A stretch of DNA of 64,000 bases, taken from contig CAWJOG010000025.1 in NCBI GenBank assembly GCA_963844435.1, forward strand, positions 62,001 through 126,000, written 5' to 3'. The first letter of the stretch is position 1; each line of letters opens with the position of its first letter. The notes under the pieces were generated by a model. It worked only from the letters and a program-made list of their open reading frames with translations. It made no database searches and had not been told where the DNA came from. Source of the DNA: JBDSLU01 sp963844435 (GTDB lineage Bacteria; Acidobacteriota; Vicinamibacteria; Vicinamibacterales; Vicinamibacteraceae). A program made the position numbers and the translations under genes. Shown here in pieces: positions 34,553-43,859 of this stretch.

Positions 34553-36502
34553 CACTCGCACCTCACGGTCTGCGTCGCGGTGCCGCCCTTCTGCGCCACC
34601 ACCCGCACGGTCACCGACTGCCCCGCTCCAGCCCGCACGATCCACTCGACCCGCTCGCGCCGCCCCGAGCCGGGGAGTGTCGGGAAGAACTGGTGCTTGG
34701 GGGCGCCGGACACGATGGCCGCGGGCGCGACGTCGATGGCGACCAGCACCGGCTTCACCGCGCGGGCGGTGATGGCGTGCTGCAACGCCGTCGGCCAGCG
34801 GCCGCGGTTCTCGACGTCGGCGCGGATGCGGTACAGCCCGCCGCCCAGCCGCGTCGCCGTCAGCGAGGCGACCGCGACCCGCGGCACGAACGTCGACAGC
34901 TCGACGAGGAACCGGACGTGCGGCTCGACCAGCGGCGCCACCGCCGACGGCGGCGGCACGGTCGCGAACGGCCGCCAGCCGCCGATCTCGACCGCGCCGA
35001 GGGTCGGATGGCGGAACGGCGTCCAGGCCACGAAGGCGTCGGGGCGCACGCCGGACAGCAGCGACAGCCAGCGGCCGTCGTCCGCACCGGGGCCGCCGTC
35101 GCCGCTCGCTGCTGTCGGCGGCGCCGGCGTGGCCGCCTTGTCGGGGGCGGCATTGTCGGGGGCGGCCTTGTCCGGGGCGGCCTTGTCGGGAGCCGAGGCG
35201 GGCGCGGCGGAGATCGACCCGCCGGGCGTCGAAAACCCCGGAATGCCGAACTGGAAGTAGGCCCACTCGTGGAAGGCGCCCGCGGCACGGCGCGTCGGCG
35301 GCAGCTGCTTGATGCCGGTGAGGTCGCGATAGCGGTCCGAGACGTGCCGGAAGACCTCGAGGTCGGAGCTCTCGATGGACGTCGCCGGCCGCGTCGCGTT
35401 CGACGGCGGCGCCGGCGGCCGCGGCGCCGGCTGATCGAAGGCGTCGTCGAAGATCCCGCCCGGCTGATACGGCACCGGCGGCGTGTCGCGCGCGATCCCG
35501 ACGGCGAGCGCCGCGGTGGTGGCGGCGTCGGCGAACGCCGCCAGATCCATCGTCGCCGGTGCCTGACTGTTGCCGCCGCCGACCAGCGGTCCGCCGACCA
35601 GCGTGTCGGTCGCGCCGAAGGTGACGACGGCGGCGATGTTGCGGCGCGCCAGCACGTAGTCGAGCAGCGCCCGCGATTCCTCCTCGCTGACCATGTGCCG
35701 GCCGGCGCCGGCCGTGTAGGCCGGGTACTGGTGCGGGAAGTTGCGATCGAGCTCGACGCCGCCGATCGCCGTCCTCGTTGAGGAAGCCGTCGCCATCGCT
35801 GTCGACGCCCTCCCAGTAGATCGCCCAGCCGCCCGCCTCGCCCTTCTGGGCATCGGCGCGCTTCATCAGCCGCGCATCCTCGCGCGCCGGCGCGAAGGGA
35901 CCGGCGGGGTCCTGGACCCGCATCACGGTGATCAGCCCGTCCCCGTTCAGGTCCTCCGGCGGATCCTCGTCCAGACGGCCGTCGTTGTCGTCGTCGAACG
36001 GCGTCAGGTTGCCGCGCCTCGGCGCCTGCAGCGGCGCGAACGCCGCCTCGGTGCCGTCCGCGTCGAGCCGCGGCACGACGTAGAACACGCTGGCGGCCAG
36101 CTGACGGCGGACCGCCTCGTCGCTCGACGTGAGCAGCGCGCGGGCGATGCCGAGCGCCAGGGTGCTCCCCGCCACCTGGTCGGCGGCGAGGTTGGCGACG
36201 AGGAGGATGCCTGGACGGGATGCGGGCGGCGCCGCGCCCGGCGCGGCGATCTCGATCGCCCACAGCCGACGGCCGCCGGCGGTGCGCCCCATGTCGACGA
36301 GGGTCGCCGAGCCGGCGTGCGCAGCGGCGAGGGCGCGGAGATCCGCTTCGAGGGCGGCGTGCGGAAGATGCCGATCGCCGGCGCGCGTCGCGGCGGGCGG
36401 CGCAGCCGGCCGCTGCGCGGCGGCCGCCACCCGGCCCGGCGACCCGTCGAAAGCCGCGCCGAGCGCGGCGACGGCGAACAGGAACCGGACCGTGGACGTC
36501 AT
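34552..36502 (-). CDS. M14-like pseudoenzyme lacking zinc ligands, frameshifted
   Basis: Starts at ATG 36502 with a signal peptide; GTG 36511 is an alternative. It is a paralogue of the downstream M14 peptidase with the same calcium-loop inserts (DDDNDGRLDEDPPEDLNGDG, DSDGDGFLNEDG). One extra base near 35770 shifts the frame before GGVELDRNFPHQYPAY. The zinc-binding HGNE of the active paralogue is replaced by AADQ in VANLAADQVAGS. The third histidine region reads VVTFGATDTLVGG, with no histidine. It is therefore probably a non-catalytic partner or binding protein. A PDKAA repeat (35131-35190) lies in the middle. Rejoined length is about 650 residues. Confidence 0.8.
35131..35190. repeat. four tandem 15-bp units in the M14-like gene
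   Basis: Four 15-bp units (35131, 35146, 35161 and 35176) of the form ggcggccttgtcggg, with one or two differences each, encode repeated PDKAA/PDNAA residues in the minus-strand protein. Copy number is likely to vary between strains. Confidence 0.85.
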
Positions 36503-36537
36503 AGGGGGCACACCATCGTCGTGAGAGGATACCCAAA

Positions 36538-38053
36538 ATGATCAGGTGGCTGCGTCGGCTCGGGTTGGCGGTCGCGGTGGCGATCGCCACGGTGGTGGTG
36601 CTGCGCGTCGGATTCGGGCTGCATGTGTACATGGACGCCGACTTCCGTCCGCACCTCGCGTTCGGGACGCCGAGCGCCCACTACGACGCGCTCGAAGCGC
36701 AGCGGGCCGCGCAGCGCGCCGCGCTCCCGGCGGCCACGGCGACCGACCCCGCCGTTCCGACCACGCCGCCCGCCAGCGGGACAGCCCCGCCGCCTGCGGC
36801 TGCCTCCAGCCCCGCGGCGCCGGCGCCACCAACGGCTGCCGCAACGGCCCCGGCGCCACAGGCTCCGACGTTGCAACCGGCAGCGCCGCCGGCCTCCGGC
36901 GCTGGTGCGTGGATCGAATATCGCGGCCCGGCCCGCGACGGCGTCTACCGCCAGCGCCCCGTCGCCGCGACCTGGCCGGCCGGCGGCCCGCGCCTGCTCT
37001 GGAAGCAGCCGGTCGGTGAAGGGCACGCGTCGTTCGCGATCGCCCGCGGCGTCGCCTACACGATCGAGCAGCGCCGCAATCGCGAGGTGGTCGCGGCCTA
37101 CGACATCGCCACGGGCCGCGAACGCTGGACGAACGGCTGGGACGCGCTGTTCTCCGAACGGATGGGCGGCGATGGCCCGCGAGCGACGCCGACCTATGCC
37201 GACGGCATCCTCTATGCCCTCGGCGCGGCCGGCGAACTGCGCGCGCTGCGGGCCGACTCCGGCACGCTCGTCTGGCGTACCAACATCCTCGACGACGCCG
37301 GCGCCGAGAACCTGCAGTGGGGCATGTCCGCCGCGCCCCTGATCGTCGACGGCAAGGTGATCGTCCAGCCCGGCGGCCGCGGCGCGTCGATGGTCGCCTA
37401 CGGCGCCACGACCGGCCAGGTCGTGTGGAAGTCGCTCGACGACCAGCAGGCCTACGTCTCGCCCATGCTGGTGACCCTCGCCGGCCGACGCCAGATCGTG
37501 ACCATCACCGGCAATCGCGCAATCGGCGTATCGGTCGACGACGGCACGCTGCTGTGGAGCTACCCGTGGGCGACGGACAACGCGATCAACGTCGCGCAGC
37601 CGATCGTGCTCGGGCCGTCGCGCCTCTTCCTGTCGTCCGGCTATGGCAAGGGCGCCGCGGCGATCGAGCTGACCCCCGACGGCGACCGGCTGCGGGCGAC
37701 GGCGGTCTGGCAGCACACGCGGATGAAGAACAAGCTCTCGAGCTCGGTGCTGCTCGACGGCTACATCTACGGCCTCGACGAAGGCATCCTGGCGTGCATC
37801 GACGCGGCGAGCGGCCAGCTCGCCTGGAAGGGCGGCCGCTTCGGGCACGGCCAGCTCCTGCTCGCCGGCGATCGCCTGCTGATCACGACCGAGACCGGCG
37901 AGCTGGCCCTGGTCCATGCGACGCCGGCGCGCTTCGAAGAGCTGGCGCGCGTGCCCGGGAATCGAGGGCCGCACCTGGAACGTCCCGGCGATCGAGGACG
38001 GCATCCTGCTCGTCCGTAACGCCAGCGAGATGGCCGCCTTCGACGTGCGTTAG
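36538..38053 (+). CDS. membrane-anchored PQQ-like beta-propeller protein (BamB-like), frameshifted near its end
   Basis: ATG 36538 is divergent from the M14-like gene with 35 bp between. Residues 8-24 form an N-terminal anchor. An Ala/Pro/Thr linker (about 60-120) leads to a WIEYRGPARDGVY start of a PQQ-type propeller with repeated YDIATGRERW, ADSGTLVWRTN and DAASGQLAWKGG blades. One extra A near 37960 shifts the frame. In the corrected frame it ends GRTWNVPAIEDGILLVRN and stops at 38051-38053, about 505 residues. The propeller probably binds protein or sugar partners in the periplasm; the exact role is not known. Confidence 0.82.
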
Positions 38054-38067
38054 CAGACTGCTACCAT
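38039..38067 (+). promoter_or_regulatory. promoter for a likely leaderless DUF697 transcript
   Basis: TTCGAC (38039-38044), 17 bp, TACCAT (38062-38067), then six bases to the ATG at 38074. The -35 hexamer lies inside the end of the upstream propeller gene. Confidence 0.45.
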
Positions 38068-38073
38068 GCGTTC

Positions 38074-39111
38074 ATGGGCGTCACGACCGGATCGCTGAAG
38101 CTCGGCAACGTCTGGAAGGTCGTCCGCGAGGTCGACCTCGAGGCGATCCGCCGCGAGGCGCTGGCGCCCTTCGACCTCGTGATCCTCGGCGAGCGGGGCC
38201 ATGCCGAGCGGATCCGCGCCGCGCTCAGCCCGGAGGGCGCGGCGTCGCCGCACCGCTTCATCCGCGTCAACCCGCCGGGCGGCGACCCGACGATCCCGAA
38301 CGCCGTGATCGTGGTCACCGGACCGGGGCCGCGCTCCACCGACCTCGACAGCACGCTCCGCTATCTCGCCGATCGACAGATTCCGCACGCGCTCGCGGTG
38401 CTGGACGGCGATAACGCGGCCGCGGCCGTGGCGCAGGCCGCGGCGACGATCGCCGGCGCGCTTCCCGACGCCGATCGCCTCGCGTTCGCGCACCAGCTGC
38501 CGGCGTTCCGCGCACCGACCTACGAACGGATCATCGAGGACACCGCCCGCGCCAACGCGTCGTTCGCGTTCACCTCGGGTCTGGCGGAAGTGGTGCCGAT
38601 CCTCACCGCGCCGCTCAACCTGGGCGACATGATCGTCCTGACCAAGAACCAGCTGCTCATGGGCTACCGGCTGGTGCTCGCCGCCGGACGCGACGGCGAG
38701 CCCAAGAAGCTGATCGGCGAGATCCTCGGCATGCTCGGTGGCGGTCTCGTCTTCCGCCAGCTCGCGCGGCAGCTGGTCGGCCTGATCCCGGTGGTCGGCA
38801 TCGTGCCGAAAGTGGCGGTCGCCTACGGCGGCACCTATGCCATCGGCCGGGCCGTCGTGCTGTGGGTGACGGAAGGCCGTACCGCCTCCGCCGAGACGCT
38901 GCGGACGCTGAGCCGCGAGGGGCTGCAGCGCGGGCGCGACGTGGCCCGGGACCTCAGCGCGCGCGGCCGCGCCGGCGTCGCCAAGGCGAGCGGGCGCTGG
39001 GATCGGCTGCGGTCGCACGTCCCCGGCTTGCGCCGCCGCGCCCGGCCCCACGCGCAGGCCGCCGGCGCGCCGCCGCCTCTGCCGCCGCCACTCCCGCCGC
39101 CGTCGCACTGA
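38074..39111 (+). CDS. DUF697 domain membrane-associated protein
   Basis: A 345-residue protein. The N-terminal 165 residues resemble a degenerate GTPase-like or Rossmann region without a visible P-loop. Residues about 170-275 form the DUF697 segment, with KNQLLMGYRLVLAAGRD, LIGEILGMLGGGLVFRQLAR and VVGIVPKVAVAYGGTYAIG, including amphipathic helices that associate with membranes. The C-terminus is basic and ends in poly-proline. DUF697 proteins often accompany small GTPases or tellurite-type stress proteins. No partner is present here, and the function is unknown. Confidence 0.75.
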   Translation: MGVTTGSLKLGNVWKVVREVDLEAIRREALAPFDLVILGERGHAERIRAALSPEGAASPHRFIRVNPPGGDPTIPNAVIVVTGPGPRSTDLDSTLRYLADRQIPHALAVLDGDNAAAAVAQAAATIAGALPDADRLAFAHQLPAFRAPTYERIIEDTARANASFAFTSGLAEVVPILTAPLNLGDMIVLTKNQLLMGYRLVLAAGRDGEPKKLIGEILGMLGGGLVFRQLARQLVGLIPVVGIVPKVAVAYGGTYAIGRAVVLWVTEGRTASAETLRTLSREGLQRGRDVARDLSARGRAGVAKASGRWDRLRSHVPGLRRRARPHAQAAGAPPPLPPPLPPPSH

Positions 39112-39221
39112 TCGCGCAACTGCCCCATTATTGCGCGCGTTTCCGGCGCTGAGCGGGCGTCCAGGCCCCCCGCGCCAGGGCGTCCACGCGCCAAAGCCTG
39201 ATACGATTATCGGGTTCGGCA

Positions 39222-40136
39222 ATGCCCACGATCATCCCCCTCACCCCTGCCGCGTCGACCCCTGAACCCCGCACCCCGAAGCCGTCCTGGCTGAAGGTGC
39301 GCGCTCCCGGCTCGCCGAAGTATCTCGAGCTCAAGGCGCTGATGAGCGGGCTCGGCCTGAACACGGTCTGCGAGGAGGCGCGCTGCCCGAACATCGGCGA
39401 GTGCTGGAACCACGGCACCGCCACGTTCATGATCCTCGGCGACGTCTGCACCCGCGCCTGCGGCTATTGCGCGGTGTCGCACGGACGCCCGGCGACGCTC
39501 GATCTCGACGAGCCGGCCCGCGTCGCCGACGCCGTCAAGACGCTGAACCTGCAGTACGTCGTCATCACGTCGGTGGACCGCGACGACGTCGCCGACGGCG
39601 GCGCGTCGATCTTCGCCGAGACGATCCGCCGCACCCGCGCGGCCGTCCCGGCGATCCGCATCGAGGTGCTGATCCCCGACTTCCAGGGGCACGAGGCGCC
39701 GCTGCGGACCGTGCTCGACGCCGGCCCGGACGTGCTGAACCACAACACCGAGACGGTGCCGCGGCTCTACCGGATGGCGCGATCGGGCGGCAAGTATCCG
39801 CGCACGCTGGAGCTGCTGGCGCGCGCGCGCGCCTACGCACCGCACATCCCGACCAAGACCGGCCTGATGCTCGGCCTCGGCGAGACGCACGAGGAAGTGG
39901 TCGAGACGCTGCGCGACCTGCGCGGCGTCGGCGTCGAGATCCTGACCATCGGCCAGTATCTGCGGCCGAGCGGCTCGCACCTGCCGATGGTCCGCTACTA
40001 CCACCCCGACGAGTTCGCCGAGCTGAAGCGGATCGCGCTCGCCCTCGGCTTCGGGCACGTCGAGTCGGGACCGCTCGTGCGCAGCTCGTACCACGCGCAC
40101 GAACAGGCGGACGCGCTCGCCGCCGCGCGCGGGTGA
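39222..40136 (+). CDS. lipA: lipoyl synthase LipA
   Basis: A 304-residue radical SAM enzyme with all three signatures. These are the N-terminal auxiliary cluster cysteines (CEEARCPNIGEC), the SAM-binding CTRACGYC motif, and the terminal RSSYHAHE serine that ligates the auxiliary cluster. It inserts two sulphur atoms into octanoyl groups on lipoyl domains. The pyruvate dehydrogenase E2 encoded at 45279-47003 has two lipoyl domains and is a direct substrate. The stop overlaps the next GTG. Confidence 0.96.
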   Translation: MPTIIPLTPAASTPEPRTPKPSWLKVRAPGSPKYLELKALMSGLGLNTVCEEARCPNIGECWNHGTATFMILGDVCTRACGYCAVSHGRPATLDLDEPARVADAVKTLNLQYVVITSVDRDDVADGGASIFAETIRRTRAAVPAIRIEVLIPDFQGHEAPLRTVLDAGPDVLNHNTETVPRLYRMARSGGKYPRTLELLARARAYAPHIPTKTGLMLGLGETHEEVVETLRDLRGVGVEILTIGQYLRPSGSHLPMVRYYHPDEFAELKRIALALGFGHVESGPLVRSSYHAHEQADALAAARG

Positions 40137-40811
40137 GCCTCGCAACCCTCCACCGCGAGATCGTCGCGTGCACGCGGTGCGCGCGGCTGCGCGGCGCACT
40201 GCGCCGACGTCGCGGCGGTGAAGCGCGCCGCGTATCGCGACGAGACCTACTGGGGCCGCCCGCTGCCCGGCTTCGGCGATCCCGAGGCGCGCCTGCTGGT
40301 CGTCGGCCTGGCGCCCGGCGCGCACGGCGCCAACCGCACCGGCCGGATGTTCACCGGCGACCGATCCGGCCTGTTCCTGATGACGGCGATGCACGCCGCC
40401 GGCTTCGCGAGCCTCCCGATCTCCGAGTCGCGGCGCGACGGCCTGACGCTGCACGACGCCTGGATCACGGCGGCGGTGCGCTGCGCGCCGCCGGACAACA
40501 AGCCGACGCCGCAGGAGTTCGACGCCTGCCTCCCGTTCCTCGAAGCGGAGTGGACCCACCTGCCCCGCGTGCGGGTGGTCGTCGCGCTCGGCAAGCTGGC
40601 CTGGGACTCGACCTGGCGCGTCCTCGCCAGCCGCGGCCAGGGGCTGCGGCCGCGCCCCGCGTTCGGCCACGGGGCCAGCGTCCTGTCACCAGGGGGCGGA
40701 CCGCTGGTCCTCGGCGCCTTCCACCCCAGTCAGCAGAACACCTTCACAGGCCGGCTCACGCCGGAGATGCTGGCGCGCGTCTTCCACGACGCCCGCGCCG
40801 CCGTCCGCTGA
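40133..40811 (+). CDS. family 5 uracil-DNA glycosylase (UdgB-like), frameshifted
   Basis: GTG 40133 overlaps the lipA TGA. The start reads SLATLHREIVACTRCARLR. One extra G near 40193 then shifts the frame, and the protein resumes HCADVAAVKRAAYRDETYW. The family motif GLAPGAHGANRTGRMFTGDR is intact, as is FHPSQQNTFTGRLT near the end. The four 4Fe-4S cysteines are CTRC plus the two in VRCAPPDNKPTPQEFDAC. Rejoined length is about 226 residues. Type 5 enzymes excise uracil and other deaminated bases, fitting a GC-rich genome. Pairing with lipA appears positional only. Confidence 0.88.
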
Positions 40812-40903
40812 CGCTGCGTCGATTCCGCACGGGGCGCTGCCGCTGAGGTTTTCGACCCCGAGGTTTGCCGGGAGTGGACGCCTGAGGCGGGCGGGCGCCG
40901 CTC

Positions 40904-40918
40904 GGGGCGTCGCGCCCC
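40904..40918. terminator. small hairpin between convergent genes
   Basis: GGGGCG-TCG-CGCCCC lies in the 146-bp gap between the converging glycosylase and esterase genes. It is short but in a fitting place for a bidirectional terminator. Confidence 0.35.
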
Positions 40919-40957
40919 AAGGCAACCAAAACAGGGCATCGCGGTCCCGCGACGCGA

Positions 40958-42499
40958 TCAGAACGTGTCCGTCCGGAACGGCGAGGCCGGCAGGCCGTCC
41001 TTGTTGCGCAGGCTCGTGATCGGATCGTCCTCCCACGCGTAGCGCACGGCCACCGGCGCGGCGACGGCCGGACTCGACACCACGATCGTGTCGCCGTCGA
41101 CGACCGCGGTCGCCGGCTTGAACTGGCCATCGACGCCGGCCACGACGAAGCTCGACCCCTTGGCCGTGTCGAGCGCCAGCCCGGCTCCGACATGGCGGAA
41201 GCGGACGCGGATCCGGCTGCCTTCGATCGTCATGCCGTCGTAGAGCGGCCCCGAGTACTCGACGCGGTCGCCGTAGGCCACCGCCCGCGCCGCGAGCGCC
41301 AGGCGCCGCCCGACCTCCTGCTTGTTCAGCGGGTGGATGTCGAGCGGGTTGCCGATGTCGATCGCCGAGGCCATCGCCGTGTTCGGCAAGCCGAGCGTGA
41401 GGCGCTGCGCCTCGCGCACCTGCGTCCACCAGGTCGCGCCGTCGGTCGGCGGGTTGGGGCGGAAGTTGGCCAGCTGCACGAACAGGAACGGCAGGTCACC
41501 GCGGTTCCACGCCCGCCGCCAGTCCTGGATCATCGCCGTCATCAGGCGCTGGTAGTCCCAGGCGCGCAGGGCGTTGGTCTCGCCCTGATACCAGAGCACG
41601 CCGCGGATCGCGAACGGCGTGATGGGCGCGATCATCGCGTTCCACAGCGAGGCCGGGCGATGCGGATCGTCGGGCGCGCCGCGCGGCGCGTTGACGCCAG
41701 GCACTGGCGGCTCGGTCGGATGCGCCTCGTTCCAGGCGCTGAGCGCCGGCGCGATCACCGGCTGCCGCCGGTCGTGGGCGTACCGGCCCGATGGATACTC
41801 CGCCTCGTAGCGCCGGTACTGCCACAGCAGCGGCTGCAGCGCCGGATCCTCGGCGAGCACGTCGCGGCGCGTCCACGCCTCGGCCGGCGTCCCGCCCCAC
41901 GAGCTGTGGATGAACCCGATCGGCACGTCCTTCGTGCGCTGCAGCTCGCGCGAGAAGAAGTAGCCGACCGCCGAGAAGTTCGTGATGCTGGCTGGCGTGG
42001 CGACCATCCAGGTCGGCGCCGCGTCCATCGGCGTCACGTCGTCCTTCGGCTCGAGCGAGGTGACGCGCTTGACCGAGAACAGGCGGATGCGCGGATGGTC
42101 GGCCGCCGCGATCTCCTTGTCGGGGTCCTGCGCCTGGCGCACCTCCCACTGCATGTTCGACTGGCCCGAGCCGACCCAGACCTCGCCGACGAGCACGTCG
42201 GCGAAGCGCTTCGTCACGGTCGCGCCGGCAACCACGAGCTCGTCCGGGCCGCCCGCCGCCTCCGGCGCCAGCGTGACGCGCCAGCGGCCGTCGCGACCGG
42301 CGGTGGTCGAGACACGCTGCGTGCGCAGGCGGACTTCGATGCGCTCGTCGGGCGCGGCCCAGCCCCAGACGCCGATCGGCATCTGCTGCTGCAGGACCAT
42401 GTGGTCCGAGAAAATCGCCGGCAGCCGCGGATCGGCCGCGGCCGGGACCGCGGTCAGGAGCAGCAGGAGGAACGAGGCCCATCGCCATGCTTGGAGCAT
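40958..42499 (-). CDS. secreted sialate O-acetylesterase-like SGNH hydrolase
   Basis: ATG 42499 gives 513 residues with a signal peptide (ASFLLLLLTAVPAAA). The N-terminal beta domain has FSDHMVLQQQMPIGVWGWA. The SGNH esterase domain has the catalytic serine in VGSGQSNMQWE, the glycine/asparagine blocks, and WYQGETNA. The His-containing end HPLNKQEVGRRLA matches the family. It removes acetyl groups from sialic acids or other acetylated glycans in the periplasm or outside the cell. A neighbouring sugar-acid pathway suggests polysaccharide use. Confidence 0.9.
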   Translation of the reverse strand: MLQAWRWASFLLLLLTAVPAAADPRLPAIFSDHMVLQQQMPIGVWGWAAPDERIEVRLRTQRVSTTAGRDGRWRVTLAPEAAGGPDELVVAGATVTKRFADVLVGEVWVGSGQSNMQWEVRQAQDPDKEIAAADHPRIRLFSVKRVTSLEPKDDVTPMDAAPTWMVATPASITNFSAVGYFFSRELQRTKDVPIGFIHSSWGGTPAEAWTRRDVLAEDPALQPLLWQYRRYEAEYPSGRYAHDRRQPVIAPALSAWNEAHPTEPPVPGVNAPRGAPDDPHRPASLWNAMIAPITPFAIRGVLWYQGETNALRAWDYQRLMTAMIQDWRRAWNRGDLPFLFVQLANFRPNPPTDGATWWTQVREAQRLTLGLPNTAMASAIDIGNPLDIHPLNKQEVGRRLALAARAVAYGDRVEYSGPLYDGMTIEGSRIRVRFRHVGAGLALDTAKGSSFVVAGVDGQFKPATAVVDGDTIVVSSPAVAAPVAVRYAWEDDPITSLRNKDGLPASPFRTDTF

Positions 42500-42562
42500 G
42501 GGCCGGGATTTTACTGGGTTTGCGGCCGCGCTCTCACGCGCGGCCGCGGGCCGCCCTTTGGA

Positions 42563-42610
42563 GCGTGCGGCTGCTATTCGCGGCGCTGGGCGCGCCGCGG
42601 CGCCGCACGC
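42563..42610. repeat. REP-like nested hairpin, variant C
   Basis: Outer arms GCGTGCGGC (42563-42571) and GCCGCACGC (42602-42610) pair perfectly. An inner stem CGCGGCGC/GCGCCGCG has a TGGGC loop. The TATTC lead and TGGGC loop match copies A and B at 26201 and 32641 while the stem sequence differs but stays paired. Confidence 0.55.
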
Positions 42611-42620
42611 AGGGCGGCAG

Positions 42621-42637
42621 GGCCGGCTTTGCCGGCC
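42621..42637. terminator. hairpin after the DsbA-like gene
   Basis: GGCCGGC-TTT-GCCGGCC is a 7-bp perfect stem six bases past the stop of the minus-strand gene at 42643. It is a likely terminator. Confidence 0.5.
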
Positions 42638-42642
42638 TGTTC

Positions 42643-43800
42643 TCAGCGGGCGGGGGCGGCGGCCAGGGCCTTGTCGACGGCCGCTGTGAACGCCTCGAGC
42701 GGCTGCGCGCCCACCAGCGGCGAGCCGTTGACGAAGAACGTCGGCGTGCCGTCGACGCCGACCTTGGCGGCCTCGGCCTGGTCGCGGTCGAGCACGGCCT
42801 GGGCGCGCGGGCTGTCGAGATCGGCGGTGAAGCGGGCGACGTCGAGGCCGAGCGCGGACGCATGCGCGAGCAGCGCCTCCCGGTCCATCGCGCGCTGGTT
42901 GGCGAAGATGCGATCGTGCATCTCCCAGAACTTGCCCTGCTGCTGCGCGGCGAAGGCGGCGCGGTGCGCCAGCGGCGCGGCCGTGTGTCCCTCGATCGGG
43001 CTGTGCTTGAAGACCAGGCGCACCTTGCCCTGGTAGCGATCGAGCAGCTGCGCCAGCGTCGCGTTGACGCGGAAACAGAACCCGCACTGGAAATCGGAGA
43101 ACTCGACGAGGGTGACGGGCGCGTTGGCGGCGCCGCGGATCGGCACGTCGGACAGGTCGAGCGTCCCCGCCGTCACCGGAGCGGGGCCCGAGCCGTCGCC
43201 GCCGGCCAGGAGGCTCTTGATCAGGTTCGTGATCACGGGGACCGGCGGCACGCCGTTGCCGCGGCGGCCGTTGATGAACAGCGTCAACGTGCCGGTCGCG
43301 CCAAGGGCCTTGGCCTCGAGGACGTCCCGCTCGACCACGCCGCGGTGCCTCCGCGCCTTCAGCGCCTCCGCGAACGCGCCGGCGTCGAGCCCGAGCGTCT
43401 TCGCGTAGCCGGCGAGGTGATCCGCCTCGAGCTTGCCCGAGTTCGCTCCGAGCAGGTCGTGCATCTCCCAGAACTTGCCCTGGCGGCCGGCTTCGACCAC
43501 GGCCTCGTGCGCCATCCGCGCCTTCGCATCGTCGGGGGCGGGATTGTGCTTGAAGACGATCTGGACGTCGTTCGGGAACTCGTCGCGGATCGCCTTCAAC
43601 GCCGGCTCGAGGCCGGCGCAGGTGGTGCAGGACAGATCGGAGAAGACCAGGAGGACCACTCTGGCGGTGGCCGAACCACGGACCGGCGCCATCCCGGCCG
43701 GCGCCTGCGCCGCGGACGGCGACTGACTGGCCTGACAGGCGACGGGACCGAGGAGGAGGCCGGCGAGCGCGGATGAGACGAGGAGGCGGCGGTGGCGCAT
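42643..43800 (-). CDS. lipoprotein with two tandem DsbA-like thioredoxin domains
   Basis: ATG 43800 gives 385 residues. The signal ends in a lipobox (LLLGPVAC). Domain 1 (about residues 45-195) has a CTTC active site in SDLSCTTCAG. Domain 2 (about 220-380) has CGFC in SDFQCGFCFRVN. Each is followed by a matching VFKHNP/VFKHSP segment, KFWEMHD and a cis-proline loop (TPTFFVNGSP in the second; TLTLFINGRR in the first, lacking the proline). DsbA-type proteins oxidise or isomerise disulphides in the periplasm. The fused arrangement and the missing cis-proline in domain 1 suggest divided roles. Confidence 0.85.
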   Translation of the reverse strand: MRHRRLLVSSALAGLLLGPVACQASQSPSAAQAPAGMAPVRGSATARVVLLVFSDLSCTTCAGLEPALKAIRDEFPNDVQIVFKHNPAPDDAKARMAHEAVVEAGRQGKFWEMHDLLGANSGKLEADHLAGYAKTLGLDAGAFAEALKARRHRGVVERDVLEAKALGATGTLTLFINGRRGNGVPPVPVITNLIKSLLAGGDGSGPAPVTAGTLDLSDVPIRGAANAPVTLVEFSDFQCGFCFRVNATLAQLLDRYQGKVRLVFKHSPIEGHTAAPLAHRAAFAAQQQGKFWEMHDRIFANQRAMDREALLAHASALGLDVARFTADLDSPRAQAVLDRDQAEAAKVGVDGTPTFFVNGSPLVGAQPLEAFTAAVDKALAAAPAR

Positions 43801-43859
43801 CCTTGCCAGTAGACCACATCGCCGCGCGTGCGAGCGCGGCCGCGAGCCAGCCGCCCCTG

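Noticed and set aside
34552..36502. Treating the first M14 gene as an active carboxypeptidase
   Set aside because: The HxxE pair and third histidine present in its neighbour are absent at the aligned positions.
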